The notes under the pieces: generated by a model
Told to the model about the DNA's origin: nothing
Seen by the model: the letters and a program-made list of their open reading frames with translations, nothing else
Databases searched by the model: none
Made by a program: the position numbers and the translations under genes
Origin: Streptomyces sp. P9-A4
GTDB taxonomy: Bacteria > Actinomycetota > Actinomycetes > Streptomycetales > Streptomycetaceae
DNA: 64,000 nt
Assembly: GCF_036634195.1 (NCBI RefSeq)
Contig: NZ_JAZIFY010000001.1
Location: forward strand, 1,188,501-1,252,500
Direction of reading: 5' to 3'
Shown: positions 1 through 9,095 of the stretch, piece by piece
Layout: every line of letters starts with the position of its first letter
How positions within the stretch are numbered: position 1 is the first letter of the stretch

Positions 1-485
1 GAGCGGCGGTAGAGCGGGTCCGCGCAGTCCGGCGAGAGCAGCACCGCGTCCATGCCGAGCGCGGCGGCGCTGCGGAAGATCGCGCCGATGTTGGTGTGGT
101 CGTTCACCGACTCCATCACGACCACCCGCCGGGCGACGCCCAGAAGCTCCGCCGCGTCCGGGAGCGGCTTGCGCTGCATCGAGGCGAGCGCGCCCCGGTG
201 CACGTGGTAGCCGGTCACGCGTTCGGCGAGGTCCGGCTGGATCGCGTACACCGGCGCCGGGACCTCGTCGATGACGTCCCGCATCACGTCGACCCACTTC
301 GCGGAGAGCAGCATCGACCTCATCTCGTACCCGGCCTGCCGGGCCCGGCGGATGACCTTCTCGCCCTCCGCGATGAACAGGCCCTCGGCCGGCTCGCGTC
401 TCCGGCGGAGCTCGACATCGGTCAGACCGGTGTAGTCGCGCAGGCGCGGGTCGTCGGGATCGTCGATCGTGATGAGTTCGGCCAC
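1..485 (-). CDS. TrmH/SpoU-family RNA 2'-O-methyltransferase, partial
   Basis: The gene runs off the window start, so its C-terminal part is missing. About 160 N-terminal residues are visible: a substrate-binding region containing FIAEGEKVIRRA and then the beginning of the SPOUT domain with VNDHTNIGAIFRSAA, the N-x-x-N-x-G-x-x-F-R motif of SpoU methyltransferases. The family transfers a methyl group from SAM to a ribose 2'-OH in tRNA or rRNA; the target cannot be read from this part. The start is a GTG at 485, directly before AELITIDDPDDPRLRDY, without a strong ribosome binding site. The SAM-binding trefoil knot lies outside the window. Confidence 0.85.
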   Translation of the reverse strand, partial: MAELITIDDPDDPRLRDYTGLTDVELRRRREPAEGLFIAEGEKVIRRARQAGYEMRSMLLSAKWVDVMRDVIDEVPAPVYAIQPDLAERVTGYHVHRGALASMQRKPLPDAAELLGVARRVVVMESVNDHTNIGAIFRSAAALGMDAVLLSPDCADPLYRR

Positions 486-598
486 GAGGTGATACTGCCT
501 TGTCCGGGGTGTGGTGCCAATGTGTCGGCCGGGTTCGGGGGCCCTGCCGGGGGTCGGGGGTGCGGGTTTCGGCTTCCTGGAGAGGTCGCCCTCGCGGG

Positions 599-1852
599 CT
601 ACTTCACCAGGCGGTCCGGGGCTTCCCTGACCACGTCGCCGATCACGATGACCGCCGGCGGACGGACCTCCTGGGCCCTCACCGTCTCCGCTACCGTCGC
701 CAGCGTGGCGTCCACCCTGCGCTGCGACGCCGTGGTGCCCTCCTGGACCAGGGCCAGCGGGGTGTCCGGGGACTTCCCGTGGGCGATCAGCGCCTCGGCG
801 ATCTTCCCGATCTTGTCCACGCCCATGAGGATCACGAGCGTGCCGGTCAGCTTCGCGAGGGACGCCCAGTCGACCAGCGAGCGCGGGTCGTCGGGGGCCA
901 CGTGGCCGCTGACCACGGTGAACTCATGGGCCACTCCGCGGTGCGTGACCGGGATGCCGGCCGCACCGGGGACCGAGATCGAGCTGGAGATGCCCGGGAC
1001 CACCGTGCAGGCGATTCCCTCGGCGGCCAGCGCCTGGGCCTCCTCCATGCCCCGGCCGAAGACGAACGGGTCGCCGCCCTTGAGCCGTACCACGGACCTG
1101 CCCGCCTTCGCGTGCTCGATCAGCGCGTTGTTGATGGCCTCCTGGGCCATGAAACGGCCGTACGGGATCTTCGCCGCGTCGATCACCTCGACGTGCGGCG
1201 GCAGCTCGTCCAGGAGGTCACGGGGGCCGAGCCGGTCCGCGATGACCACGTCCGCATCCGCCAGCAGCCGGCGGCCTCGCACCGTGATCAGGTCCGGGTC
1301 GCCGGGGCCGCCGCCCACCAGGGCGACGAAGGGGGTACGGGCGCGGCGCGCGGGCGCGGCGATCGAACCGTCGCGGAGCCCCTCGACGATCGCGTCACGC
1401 ACGGCGGCGGAGCGGCGGGGGTCGTGGCCGGTGAGGACGGCGACGGTCACGCCCTCGCTGCGGCCGGTGGCCGGGGTCCAGGCGGTGGCCGCCTCCGCGT
1501 CGTCCGAGCGCACGCACCAGGTCCGGGTCCGCTCGGCCTCGGCGGACGCGGCGGCGTTCGCGGCCGGGTCCGTGGTCGCCACCAGGGCGTACCAGGCGTC
1601 GGCCAGGTCCCCGTCCTCGTACCGGCGCTTGATCCAGGTGATCTCGCCCGTCTCCGCCATCACGTCCACGGAGGGGGTCGCGGACGGCGAGATCAGTGTG
1701 ATCTCGGCGCCCGCGGCGATCAGGGCCGGCAGCCGGCGCTGGGCCACCTGGCCGCCGCCGAGGACGACTACGCGGCGGCCCGCCAGGCGCAGGCCCACGG
1801 GGTAGGCGGGGTGCGTCGTCGGCTGGGCGGTGTGATCGGCGTGCTCGGCCAT
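599..1852 (-). CDS. cobA: uroporphyrinogen-III C-methyltransferase / siroheme synthase fusion (CysG/CobA type)
   Basis: A 417-residue bifunctional tetrapyrrole enzyme. The N-terminal ~150 residues carry the NAD-binding fold of precorrin-2 dehydrogenase/sirohydrochlorin ferrochelatase (VVLGGGQVAQRRL). The C-terminal ~250 residues are SUMT, which methylates uroporphyrinogen III at C2 and C7 (VGGGPGDPDLITVRGRRLL and RLKGGDPFVFGRGMEEA). This feeds siroheme and the corrin ring. The ATG at 1852 is chosen because GAGGAG lies about 9 nt upstream and the conserved fold begins at once; a longer frame upstream has no family similarity. CobT and CobL genes follow on the same strand, which supports a role in cobamide synthesis. 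The symbol cysG would serve equally well. Confidence 0.93.
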   Translation of the reverse strand: MAEHADHTAQPTTHPAYPVGLRLAGRRVVVLGGGQVAQRRLPALIAAGAEITLISPSATPSVDVMAETGEITWIKRRYEDGDLADAWYALVATTDPAANAAASAEAERTRTWCVRSDDAEAATAWTPATGRSEGVTVAVLTGHDPRRSAAVRDAIVEGLRDGSIAAPARRARTPFVALVGGGPGDPDLITVRGRRLLADADVVIADRLGPRDLLDELPPHVEVIDAAKIPYGRFMAQEAINNALIEHAKAGRSVVRLKGGDPFVFGRGMEEAQALAAEGIACTVVPGISSSISVPGAAGIPVTHRGVAHEFTVVSGHVAPDDPRSLVDWASLAKLTGTLVILMGVDKIGKIAEALIAHGKSPDTPLALVQEGTTASQRRVDATLATVAETVRAQEVRPPAVIVIGDVVREAPDRLVK

Positions 1853-2186
1853 GGGTGAGCGGCTCCTCGGAGGGTGGGTGCTGGCCACTGCTTCGGTGAA
1901 GCGGCTGGTGGGGCCACGATATCGGTGACGGCTACATGTCACGCTGTGATGGATCTCCCGGGGGCTCGGCCGGGCTTCCGCCGTGACGGATCTCCCGGGG
2001 CCGATCCGGTCTCCCCACTGCGTCTCGGGGGATTCCGGTGGCCCCGCCCGGTGGGCCCCTTCCGTGGGGGCCGCTCCGGGACCGTGCTCGGGACCGCATG
2101 ATTCACGGCGCGTGCAGGGACCGTTCTTGTGGGCGTGCTGTTCACGCGCCACCAATCACGCTCTACGTCCCGAACACGGTCCCTGC
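1853..2186 (-). promoter_or_regulatory. leader/promoter region of cobA with direct repeats and hairpins
   Basis: Non-coding stretch between cobT and cobA. It holds an 18-bp near-perfect direct repeat (GTGAYGGATCTCCCGGGG at 1946-1963 and 1983-2000), an inverted repeat GTGAC/GTCAC with an 8-nt spacer at about 1925-1942, and a GCTTC/GAAGC hairpin near the cobA ribosome binding site. GCAGGGACCGT near 2116 recurs inverted near 2180. I could not recognise the conserved B12 box or core of a cobalamin riboswitch on either strand. Function unassigned; probably transcriptional control or leader structure of cobA. Confidence 0.4.
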
Positions 2187-2220
2187 GCGTCCCCCACTCG
2201 CGTATGTGGGTGGGGGACGC
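2187..2220 (-). terminator. hairpin downstream of bluB-cobT
   Basis: Perfect 11-bp inverted repeat GCGTCCCCCAC/GTGGGGGACGC (2187-2197 and 2210-2220) with a 12-nt loop, ten bases after the cobT stop codon. There is no T-run, as is usual in this genome, so it is probably a terminator or mRNA-end stabilising hairpin. Confidence 0.7.
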
Positions 2221-2230
2221 TTCGGCGGTC

Positions 2231-5200
2231 CTACTTCTCGGTGACGCCCGCCGAGTCGAACGTGGCCACCTCGTGCATCGCGCGGGCCGCGCTCTGCACC
2301 AGCGGGAGGGCCAGCAGGGCGCCCGTGCCCTCGCCGAGGCGGAGGTCCAGGTCGACCAGGGGGCGCAGGCCCAGCTTGTTGAGCGCGGCCACATGGCCGG
2401 GCTCCGCGCTGCGGTGGCCGGCGATGCAGGCCGCCAGCGACTCGGGGGCGATGGCGCGGGCGACCAGGGCCGCCGCGCCCGTGGAGACGCCGTCCAGGAT
2501 CACCGGGGTACGGAGGGACGCCGCGCCCAGGATCAGGCCGACGAGGGCCGCGTGCTCCAGGCCGCCGACCGACGCGAGGACGCCGATCGGGTCCGCCGGG
2601 TCCGGCTTGTGCAGGTCGAGGGCGCGACGGACCACATCCACCTTGCGGGCGTGCGTCTCGTCGTTGATGCCCGTGCCGCGGCCGGTGACCTCGGTCGGGT
2701 CGACGCCCGTGTAGACCGAGATCAGGGCGGCGGACGCGGTGGTGTTCGCGATGCCCATCTCGCCCGTGAGCAGCGCCTTGTTGCCTGCCGCCACCAGGTC
2801 GCGGGCCGTCTCGATGCCCACCTCGATCGCCGCCAGTACTTCTTCGCGGGTCATCGCCAGGCCGGTGGTGAAGTCAGCGGTTCCCGGGCGGACCTTGCGC
2901 GGAAGCAGGCCCGGCGTGGCCGGGAGTTCGGAGGCGACGCCCACGTCGATGACGCAGACCTCGGCGCCCACCTGGTTGGCGAAGGCGTTGCAGACCGCTC
3001 CCCCGCCGAGGAAGTTGGCCACCATCTGGCCGGTGACCTCCTGCGGCCACGGGGTCACGCCCTGGGCGTGGACACCGTGGTCGCCGGCGAAGATCGCGAC
3101 CGCCGCGGGCTCCGGGATCGGCGGCGGGCAGACCCGGGAGAGGCCGGAGAGCTGCGCGGAGATGATCTCCAGCATGCCCAGCGCCCCGGCGGGCTTGGTC
3201 ATGCGCTTCTGGCGCTCCCAGGCCTCGCCCAGCGCCTTGGCGTCCAGCGGGCGGATGTTGGCGATGGTCTCCTGGAGGAGGTCGTGCGGCTCCTCGCCGG
3301 GCAGGGCGCGGCGGCCGTACGTCTCCTCGTGGACGACCCAGGCGAGCGGGCGGCGCTTGGACCAGCCCGCCTGCATCAGTTCGGGCTCCTCGGGGAACTC
3401 GTCGACATAGCCGACGCAGAGGTACGCGACCACTTCGAGGTGCTCGGGGAGGCCCAGCGTGCGGACCATCTCGCGCTCGTCGAAGAAGCTGACCCAGCCC
3501 ACGCCGAGGCCTTCGGCCCGGGCCGCGAGCCAGAGGTTCTCGACCGCGAGCGCCGAGGAGTACGGGGCCATCTGCGGCTGCGTGTAGCGGCCGAGGGTGT
3601 GGCGACCGCCCCGGGTCGGGTCCGCCGTCACCACGATGTTGACCGGGGTGTCGAGGATCGCCTCGATCTTCAGTTCCTTGAACTGCTTCGCCCGGGCCTT
3701 GGGCAGCGACTTGGCGTAGGCCTCGCGCTGGCGCTCGGCCAGTTCGTGCATCGTCTGCCGGGTCTCGGCGGAGCGGATGACGACGAAGTCCCAGGGCTGC
3801 GAGTGGCCGACGCTGGGGGCCGTGTGGGCGGCCTCCAGGACGCGGAGCAGCACCTCGTGCGGGATCGGGTCGGAGCGGAAGCCGTTGCGGATGTCGCGGC
3901 GCTCGCGCATGACCCTGAGGACCGCTTCGCGCTCGGCGTCGTCGTAACCCGGGGCCGGGGCGGACTCCGGGGAGGGGGCGGACTCCTGGTCCTCTTCCGG
4001 CGCGGTCGCGGGAGCCGGCTCGGTCGCGGGAGCGGACTCGGCCTCGGGAGCGGACTCGGGAGCGGGCTCGGCCTCGGGAGCGGCATCGAGGTCGGGGGCC
4101 GCGTCGAGGTTCGGGGTCTCGTCGAGGTCGGGGGCCGCCGTGGCCTCCGGCTCCGTGTCGGGGACGGCCTCGGCGGTCTCCGGCTCGGTGGCGGGCGTCG
4201 CCACGTCGGCCGCGAGCGGCTCGGGGGTCTCCGTGGGCTCCTCGGCCGCTGCGGGCTCCGCCTCCGCCGGTACGGGCTCGGGGGCTTCCTCCGCCACCAG
4301 CGGGAGCTCCTCGGCCGCCACCTCTACGGGGGCCTCCTCGGGCGTGCTGATCGCCTCGGCTTCGGGCTCCGTCGGCTCCTCGGGCGTCTCCGGCTGCGGC
4401 TCCGTCTCCGGGGCCTGCTCCGCTTCCCGTACGGGCTCCGGGGCGGCTTCCGCCTCCGGCTCTCGCGGTGCGGGGACGGTGGCCTCGGGCGCTACGGCCT
4501 CGGCGGCCGGGGGCTCGGTGGGCTCCGCCACGGGCTCCTCGGCGGCCTCCACCGGGGTGGCCGCCACGGGCTCCGACGGCTCCTGCCGCTCGGGGGCCTC
4601 GGCCGGTTCGGCTTCCGGGGTCTGCGGGGCCGGGACCGGGGCCAGGTGCGGGGTCGTCGGGACCGAGCCCTCGACCTGCACGAACTGGCCGTTCGGAGGG
4701 ACGACCGTTTCTGCGGGGGCCGGCTGTGCCACCGGCTCCGGCGGCTGCGCGGCCCACGGCTCCGCGCCCTGCGGCGCGAGCTGCTGGTCCTGCGCGATGT
4801 CGAAGTACTCGGGGCCGGTGGTCGGCGGGCCCGGGTTGCGTACCGGCACCGGCGCGGGGCCGGTGGCCACGAGCGGCTCGGGCACGGGGACCGGGGCGGG
4901 CTGCGGGACCGGCGCGGCGGCCGGGCCGCGGTCGGCCAGCGAGAGGACGACCCCTCCGGCCTCGGGCACGGGCGGGCCCATGTGCAGCGGGCGGCGGGCC
5001 GGACCGGGCGCGGGCGCCGGGGCGGGCGGGGGCACGCGGACCCCGCCGATGTCGACGGAGCCGGTGTCGAGGATGCCGGGCTCGTAGCCGTGGTCGGTGA
5101 CGACCTGCTCGTGCGGGGGCACGGGAACCTCGTGCGGTGGCACGGGCACGCCGTGCGCCGGAGTGCCGGCGAGCGGGACGCCGTGCGCGGGGGTACCGGC

Positions 5201-5680
5201 GAACTGCTCGGCCGGGATTCCGTGCGCCGGAGTGCCCGCGAGCGGGACGCCGTGCGTCGGGGTGCCCATGGGCTGCGCGAGCGGGACGCCCTGCGGCGGG
5301 GTCTGCGTCTGCGGGGCCGTCAGGACGTCGGCGAGCGCCACGGCGTCGAGCGGGGCCGTGAGCGGGTCCGGCAGGGGCGCGGCGAGCGGGTCGCCCGGCT
5401 GGGGCTGCGCCTCCTGGTGCGGTACGCCCTGCTGGGGGGCCGTCTGGTTCGGGACCATCGGCGGGGGCGGCACGGCGACCGGCGGCGCGGGCGGGACGCC
5501 CGGCGGGTGCTCGCTCCAGGCGCCCTGGGCGCCCGGCATCAGCAGCAGGTCGTCGTCCTCTGTGGTGTGACCGGAGGGGTCCAGGAAGGTGTACGCGCCC
5601 GGAGCGGGGATGCCCGGCTGCTCGACCATGCCTGAGTTCTCCGGCAGTCCCTCGCCCGGGACCTGGCCGGTGTCCGTCAT
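2231..5680 (-). CDS. cobT: BluB-CobT fusion with long disordered N-terminus (DMB synthase / NaMN:DMB phosphoribosyltransferase)
   Basis: A 1149-residue protein in three parts. Residues 1 to about 575 are low-complexity Pro/Ala/Glu/Val-rich sequence with GTPAHGVPLA-like repeats. Residues about 578-795 are a nitroreductase-fold BluB domain (RRDIRNGF, SVGHSQPWDFVVIRS), which makes 5,6-dimethylbenzimidazole from reduced FMN. Residues about 800-1149 are CobT, which transfers ribose phosphate from nicotinate mononucleotide to that base (AIFAGDHGVHAQGVTPWP; general-base Glu in LRLGEGTG, about E1117). Both domains look intact, so production and activation of the lower ligand are joined in one chain. 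The ATG at 5680 has GAGGGG 5-6 nt upstream. Stand-alone CobT is about 350 residues, so the length here comes from the fusion and tail. Confidence 0.92.
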   Translation of the reverse strand: MTDTGQVPGEGLPENSGMVEQPGIPAPGAYTFLDPSGHTTEDDDLLLMPGAQGAWSEHPPGVPPAPPVAVPPPPMVPNQTAPQQGVPHQEAQPQPGDPLAAPLPDPLTAPLDAVALADVLTAPQTQTPPQGVPLAQPMGTPTHGVPLAGTPAHGIPAEQFAGTPAHGVPLAGTPAHGVPVPPHEVPVPPHEQVVTDHGYEPGILDTGSVDIGGVRVPPPAPAPAPGPARRPLHMGPPVPEAGGVVLSLADRGPAAAPVPQPAPVPVPEPLVATGPAPVPVRNPGPPTTGPEYFDIAQDQQLAPQGAEPWAAQPPEPVAQPAPAETVVPPNGQFVQVEGSVPTTPHLAPVPAPQTPEAEPAEAPERQEPSEPVAATPVEAAEEPVAEPTEPPAAEAVAPEATVPAPREPEAEAAPEPVREAEQAPETEPQPETPEEPTEPEAEAISTPEEAPVEVAAEELPLVAEEAPEPVPAEAEPAAAEEPTETPEPLAADVATPATEPETAEAVPDTEPEATAAPDLDETPNLDAAPDLDAAPEAEPAPESAPEAESAPATEPAPATAPEEDQESAPSPESAPAPGYDDAEREAVLRVMRERRDIRNGFRSDPIPHEVLLRVLEAAHTAPSVGHSQPWDFVVIRSAETRQTMHELAERQREAYAKSLPKARAKQFKELKIEAILDTPVNIVVTADPTRGGRHTLGRYTQPQMAPYSSALAVENLWLAARAEGLGVGWVSFFDEREMVRTLGLPEHLEVVAYLCVGYVDEFPEEPELMQAGWSKRRPLAWVVHEETYGRRALPGEEPHDLLQETIANIRPLDAKALGEAWERQKRMTKPAGALGMLEIISAQLSGLSRVCPPPIPEPAAVAIFAGDHGVHAQGVTPWPQEVTGQMVANFLGGGAVCNAFANQVGAEVCVIDVGVASELPATPGLLPRKVRPGTADFTTGLAMTREEVLAAIEVGIETARDLVAAGNKALLTGEMGIANTTASAALISVYTGVDPTEVTGRGTGINDETHARKVDVVRRALDLHKPDPADPIGVLASVGGLEHAALVGLILGAASLRTPVILDGVSTGAAALVARAIAPESLAACIAGHRSAEPGHVAALNKLGLRPLVDLDLRLGEGTGALLALPLVQSAARAMHEVATFDSAGVTEK

Positions 5681-6009
5681 GCGTACCCCTCGCCCATCGC
5701 TTGTTCCTTCAGACCTGCGCCCGTCGACAACAACGAGCGCGTGCGCCGCGCGGCACGAAGAACACGCGGACACCCACACATTGTCGCGGCCCCCGGCCTT
5801 CGTGGCAGGGAGATTCGCCACGGTGCTCTGTGGACTGCGCCACGTCGCGCGGTCCCCCCTTGTCGCGTACCACGTCAGCGGCACAAAGCGGCCACCCGAT
5901 CAGGACATTGCCGAACGAATCGCCGAACATCCGGATGCGGTACAACAATCGGCCAGCCTACCCGTCTCCGGGGGGCCTCACGGTCGGGGGTGGGGTCGCC
6001 CCGGCGGGC
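5681..6009 (-). promoter_or_regulatory. intergenic region upstream of bluB-cobT
   Basis: 329 bases between cobL and the fusion gene. Reading frames here have no family similarity. The region must hold the bluB-cobT promoter, but I could not assign convincing -35/-10 boxes, and no B12-riboswitch core is recognisable. Confidence 0.35.
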
Positions 6010-7233
6010 CTACGCGGAGTTCGCCCTGCGTCCGGACAGCAGGAACACGACGGAACGCTCGCGTTCCGACCAGTCGGCCGGGTCGAGACCGACGGTCTGG
6101 AGGAGGAGGCTCTCGACCGTGTAGCCGCCGCCCGCGAGGGCGGCGCCGATCGCCTCGGCCTCGTCGCGGGTGGAGGCGTGGGCGACGATCCGTTCCGGTC
6201 GCCGGTCGGTGCAGGCCGTGACGACGGGGACGCCGCCCGCCGCGATCCGTACGACATCGGGTTCGGGCAGGTTCTCCAGGACGTGCGGGGCGCGGCCCGG
6301 GACGGTCTGGAGGGGTACGCCGTGGCGGCGTGCGGCCTGCTCGGTGCGGGCACAGGCGGCCGGGTCGGCGTCCACGGCGATGACGGCGGCGCCGAAGCGG
6401 GCGGCCTCGACGGCGAAGGCGCCGCCCGCGCAGCCGATGTCCCAGACGAGGTCCCCGGTGCGGGGGCCGAGGCGGGCGAGCTGGGCGGCGCGGAGCGACG
6501 GGTCCTCGCCGGTGCCGGTCCGTCCGCCCTCGTGCCCGTACTCCTCCATGGGCAGGCCCCAGCCCCGTACGGACCGGGCCGCCGTGTCCTGGCCGGCCAG
6601 CCAGGGGGTGCCGGGGGTTCCGCCGGTGGTGCCGCCGCCGATGACGAGGACGACGTTGGGGTCGCGCCAGCTGTGGTCGGCGGCCCTGTCGGAGGTGAGG
6701 ACGGACACCTGTTCGCGGTCGGTGCCGAGCTCCTCGCAGACGACGAAGGTGCGGTGGACCCCTTCGAGGAGAAGGGCGAGTTCGGCGGGTCCCGCGCCGG
6801 GCGAGGTGAGGACGGCGACCTTGGGGTGGGCGCGGCAGACGTTGACGGCGCGGCGCAGGGTGCGCTGGTGGGCGACGACGATCCGGGCGTCCTCCCAGGG
6901 CATGCCGGCGCGGGCGAAGGCGGCGGCGACCGAGGAGACGGCGGGGACGACCTCGACCTCGAGGCCGTGTTCGGGGGCGCGCAGGGTGCGGACGACGCCG
7001 AAGAAGCCGGGGTCGCCGTCGGCGAGGACGACGGCGGTGCCGCGGTGGCCGGCGATGCGGCGGGCGGCGAGGTCGACGCTGCCGAGGCGGATGCGTTCGG
7101 CGGCGGGCGGCACCTCGGGCAGCGCCAGGTGGTGGGCGGCGCCGGCCACCAGGGTGGCGGCGGAGAGCGCGGACCGGGCCGCCGAGGTGAGGGGCGAACC
7201 GTCCCAGCCGATCACCGTGACGCGGTCGGCCAT
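6010..7233 (-). CDS. cobL: precorrin-6Y C5,15-methyltransferase (decarboxylating), CbiE-CbiT fusion
   Basis: A 407-residue bifunctional corrin-ring enzyme. Residues 1 to about 200 are the CbiE tetrapyrrole methylase (VTVIGWDGSPL, ADGDPGFFGVVRTL), methylating C5. Residues about 215-407 are CbiT with a Rossmann SAM site (LVWDIGCAGGAFAVEAA), which methylates C15 with decarboxylation of the C12 acetate. Fusion of the two is typical of the aerobic cobalamin route. The ATG at 7233 is preceded by GGAG. It lies on the same strand as the CobT and CobA genes but is separated from them by 329 bp, so co-transcription is uncertain. Confidence 0.93.
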   Translation of the reverse strand: MADRVTVIGWDGSPLTSAARSALSAATLVAGAAHHLALPEVPPAAERIRLGSVDLAARRIAGHRGTAVVLADGDPGFFGVVRTLRAPEHGLEVEVVPAVSSVAAAFARAGMPWEDARIVVAHQRTLRRAVNVCRAHPKVAVLTSPGAGPAELALLLEGVHRTFVVCEELGTDREQVSVLTSDRAADHSWRDPNVVLVIGGGTTGGTPGTPWLAGQDTAARSVRGWGLPMEEYGHEGGRTGTGEDPSLRAAQLARLGPRTGDLVWDIGCAGGAFAVEAARFGAAVIAVDADPAACARTEQAARRHGVPLQTVPGRAPHVLENLPEPDVVRIAAGGVPVVTACTDRRPERIVAHASTRDEAEAIGAALAGGGYTVESLLLQTVGLDPADWSERERSVVFLLSGRRANSA

Positions 7234-7303
7234 CGTCGTCGTCTCCTGGTGTCGTCGCAGGTCGGGAGGTGTGCCGAGCGTACCCCGCGCGGGCCGGCGG
7301 GGC

Positions 7304-7939
7304 TCAGCTCCAGTCGGTGAAGGAGGAGTATCCGGCCTCGGCCATCTGGTCGGCGACGCCGTCGAGGTCCTCTGGGAGGAGGCCCCAGACGATGAAGTCG
7401 GTGCGCAGATCGGTCCAGCTGCCGTCCTCGGTGCGGGTGCGGGCTATGCAGGCGTTGCGCAGGACGCCTTCGCTGATGCAGCCGATCTTCTGGGCCACCT
7501 GCTGGGAGGCGGTGTTGTCGGCGGCCGTGCGGAGTTCCAGACGTTCGAACCCCTGGTCGCCGAAGAGCCACTGGGCGGTGGCGAGGGCGGCCTCGGAGGC
7601 GTACCCCTCGCCGCGTGCCCAGGGGGCGATGATGTAGGAGATCTCGGTGGTGCGGACCCGCCAGTCGGTCCTGCTCAGCTGGATGACACCGACGAGGCGC
7701 TGGGTGAGGAACTCGGTGACGGCGAGGTCGATGCCCCGGCCCGCGGCGCGTTCGGCGGGGGCGTACTCGGTGATCCATCGGTGGGCCGCGGCCTCGGTGT
7801 AGGGCTGGGGCACCGCGGTCCATGCGGCCACGAGTTCGTCGTTCATCATCTCGGCGAGGGCGGGGGCGTCCGCCTCTTCGAGCGCGCGCAGCACCAACCG
7901 GTCCGTGTTGATGGAGATGTCCGGAAAGGTGGTAGTCAT
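7304..7939 (-). CDS. GNAT N-acetyltransferase (RimJ/RimL-like)
   Basis: A 211-residue GNAT protein of the RimJ/RimL/SpeG type: N-terminal TDRLVLRALEEADAPAL, the pre-acetyl-CoA strand RTTEISYIIAPWARGEGYASEAA (motif A, pyrophosphate loop) and NTASQQVAQKIGCISEGVLRN (motif B). Such enzymes acetylate alpha-amino groups of proteins, polyamines or small molecules; the substrate is not evident. The ATG at 7939 has GGAG 8 nt upstream; another in-frame ATG at 7951 has poorer spacing. It is 70 bp upstream of cobL's start on the same strand and may be transcribed into it. Confidence 0.85.
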   Translation of the reverse strand: MTTTFPDISINTDRLVLRALEEADAPALAEMMNDELVAAWTAVPQPYTEAAAHRWITEYAPAERAAGRGIDLAVTEFLTQRLVGVIQLSRTDWRVRTTEISYIIAPWARGEGYASEAALATAQWLFGDQGFERLELRTAADNTASQQVAQKIGCISEGVLRNACIARTRTEDGSWTDLRTDFIVWGLLPEDLDGVADQMAEAGYSSFTDWS

Positions 7940-8045
7940 GCGCAGCTCCATGCCGTGGACCGTCCGAATCGACCGTGAACGCACAGCATGCAGCATGCGG
8001 CCGCCGCCGCGCATGGCCGGGTGGGGTGTCGGGCGGGGGTGCGGC

Positions 8046-8082
8046 GAAGGCCCCGCGCACCGGACGGGATGCGGGGGCCTTC
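8046..8082 (-). terminator. terminator hairpin of metNIQ
   Basis: GAAGGCCCCGC pairs with GCGGGGGCCTTC (one bulged G) across a 14-nt loop, about 70 bp after the metQ stop on the minus strand. Strong stem, no T-run. Confidence 0.7.
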
Positions 8083-8148
8083 TGCCCAAGGACCGTACGG
8101 GGGAACCGGTCTGACGGTCCCTCGGCCGATGGTCCTCGTCGGGGGCTG

Positions 8149-9003
8149 TTACTTGACGGCGCCGAAGGCCGGGATGATCGAGCCCTTGTAGGTGTCCTCG
8201 ATGTACTTCTTCACCTCGGGCGAGTTGAGGAGCTTCGCGAGCTTCTGCACGCGGGCGTCCTTCTCGTTGCCCTCCTTGACGGCGAGGAAGTTGGCGTAGG
8301 GGTTGCCCTCGGCCTTCTCCAGGGCCAGCGCGTCCTTCGCCGGCTCAAGCTTGGCCTCGATGGCGAAGTTGCCGTTGATGACGGCGGCGTCCACGTCGTT
8401 CAGGGCGCGGGGCACGGTGGCGGCCTCCAGCTCCTTGAACTCCAGGCCCTTCTTGTCGGTGATGTCGGAGATCTTGGCGTTGGTGCCGACACCGGGCTTG
8501 ATCGTGATCAGGCCGTTGTCGGCGAGCAGCTGGAGGGCGCGGCCGCCGTTGGTGGTGTCGTTGGGGACGGCGATGGTCTGGCCCGCCTTGATGTCCTTCA
8601 GCGACTTGAGGTTCTTGGAGTAGAGGCCCAGCGGCTCCAGGTGGACGTTGACCACCGGGACGATGTGGGTGTTGTTCTTCTTGTTGAAGTCGTCGAGGTA
8701 CGGCTTGTGCTGGAAGAAGTTGGCGTCGACCTGGCCGGTCTCGGTGGCGGTGTTCGGCAGGATGTAGTCCGTGAACTCCTTCACCTCCAGCTTCAGGCCG
8801 GCCTTCTCGGCCAGGTTGTCCTTGACGTAGTTGAGGATGTCGGCGTGCGGCGTCGGGGACGCGGCGACGACGAGGGCCTTGTCGGCGTCTCCGGAGCCGG
8901 CCGCCTTGGAGGACGGGTCCGAGGAGGTGCCGCAGGCGGTGAGGCCGAGGGCGAGGGCGGCGGTGGCGGCGATGCCGGCGGTGAGCTTGATGTTCTTACG
9001 CAC
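8149..9003 (-). CDS. metQ: methionine ABC transporter substrate-binding lipoprotein MetQ
   Basis: A 284-residue NlpA/MetQ lipoprotein. The signal peptide ends in the lipobox LTAC (Cys24), so it is exported and lipid-anchored. The mature part shows the family pattern VVAASPTPHADILNYVKDNL, VDANFFQHKPYLD and VPNDTTNGGRALQLL. It captures L- or D-methionine and delivers it to the MetI permease. The GTG start at 9003 follows an AGAGG site. It is the last gene of the metN-metI-metQ operon, 92 bp after metI. Expression probably depends on the leader peptide at 11028-11114. Confidence 0.93.
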   Translation of the reverse strand: MRKNIKLTAGIAATAALALGLTACGTSSDPSSKAAGSGDADKALVVAASPTPHADILNYVKDNLAEKAGLKLEVKEFTDYILPNTATETGQVDANFFQHKPYLDDFNKKNNTHIVPVVNVHLEPLGLYSKNLKSLKDIKAGQTIAVPNDTTNGGRALQLLADNGLITIKPGVGTNAKISDITDKKGLEFKELEAATVPRALNDVDAAVINGNFAIEAKLEPAKDALALEKAEGNPYANFLAVKEGNEKDARVQKLAKLLNSPEVKKYIEDTYKGSIIPAFGAVK

Positions 9004-9095
9004 GAAGAGTGCCTCTTTCAGGTGGAGCGGTGGACGCCTGGACAACAAGTCCGGGCTGTTCTTCGAAGGACGAAGTCTGGGGTGGCCGGGGGGCG

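Noticed and set aside
2129..5635. 1168-residue open frame on the plus strand opposite the bluB-cobT gene
   Set aside because: It is the shadow of a GC-rich minus-strand gene: rich in Arg, Gly and Leu, with no domain, while the minus strand encodes clear BluB and CobT.
1853..6009. Cobalamin riboswitch near the cobamide genes
   Set aside because: Looked for the B12 box and core on the minus strand in both intergenic regions; not recognisable. A covariance search would settle it.
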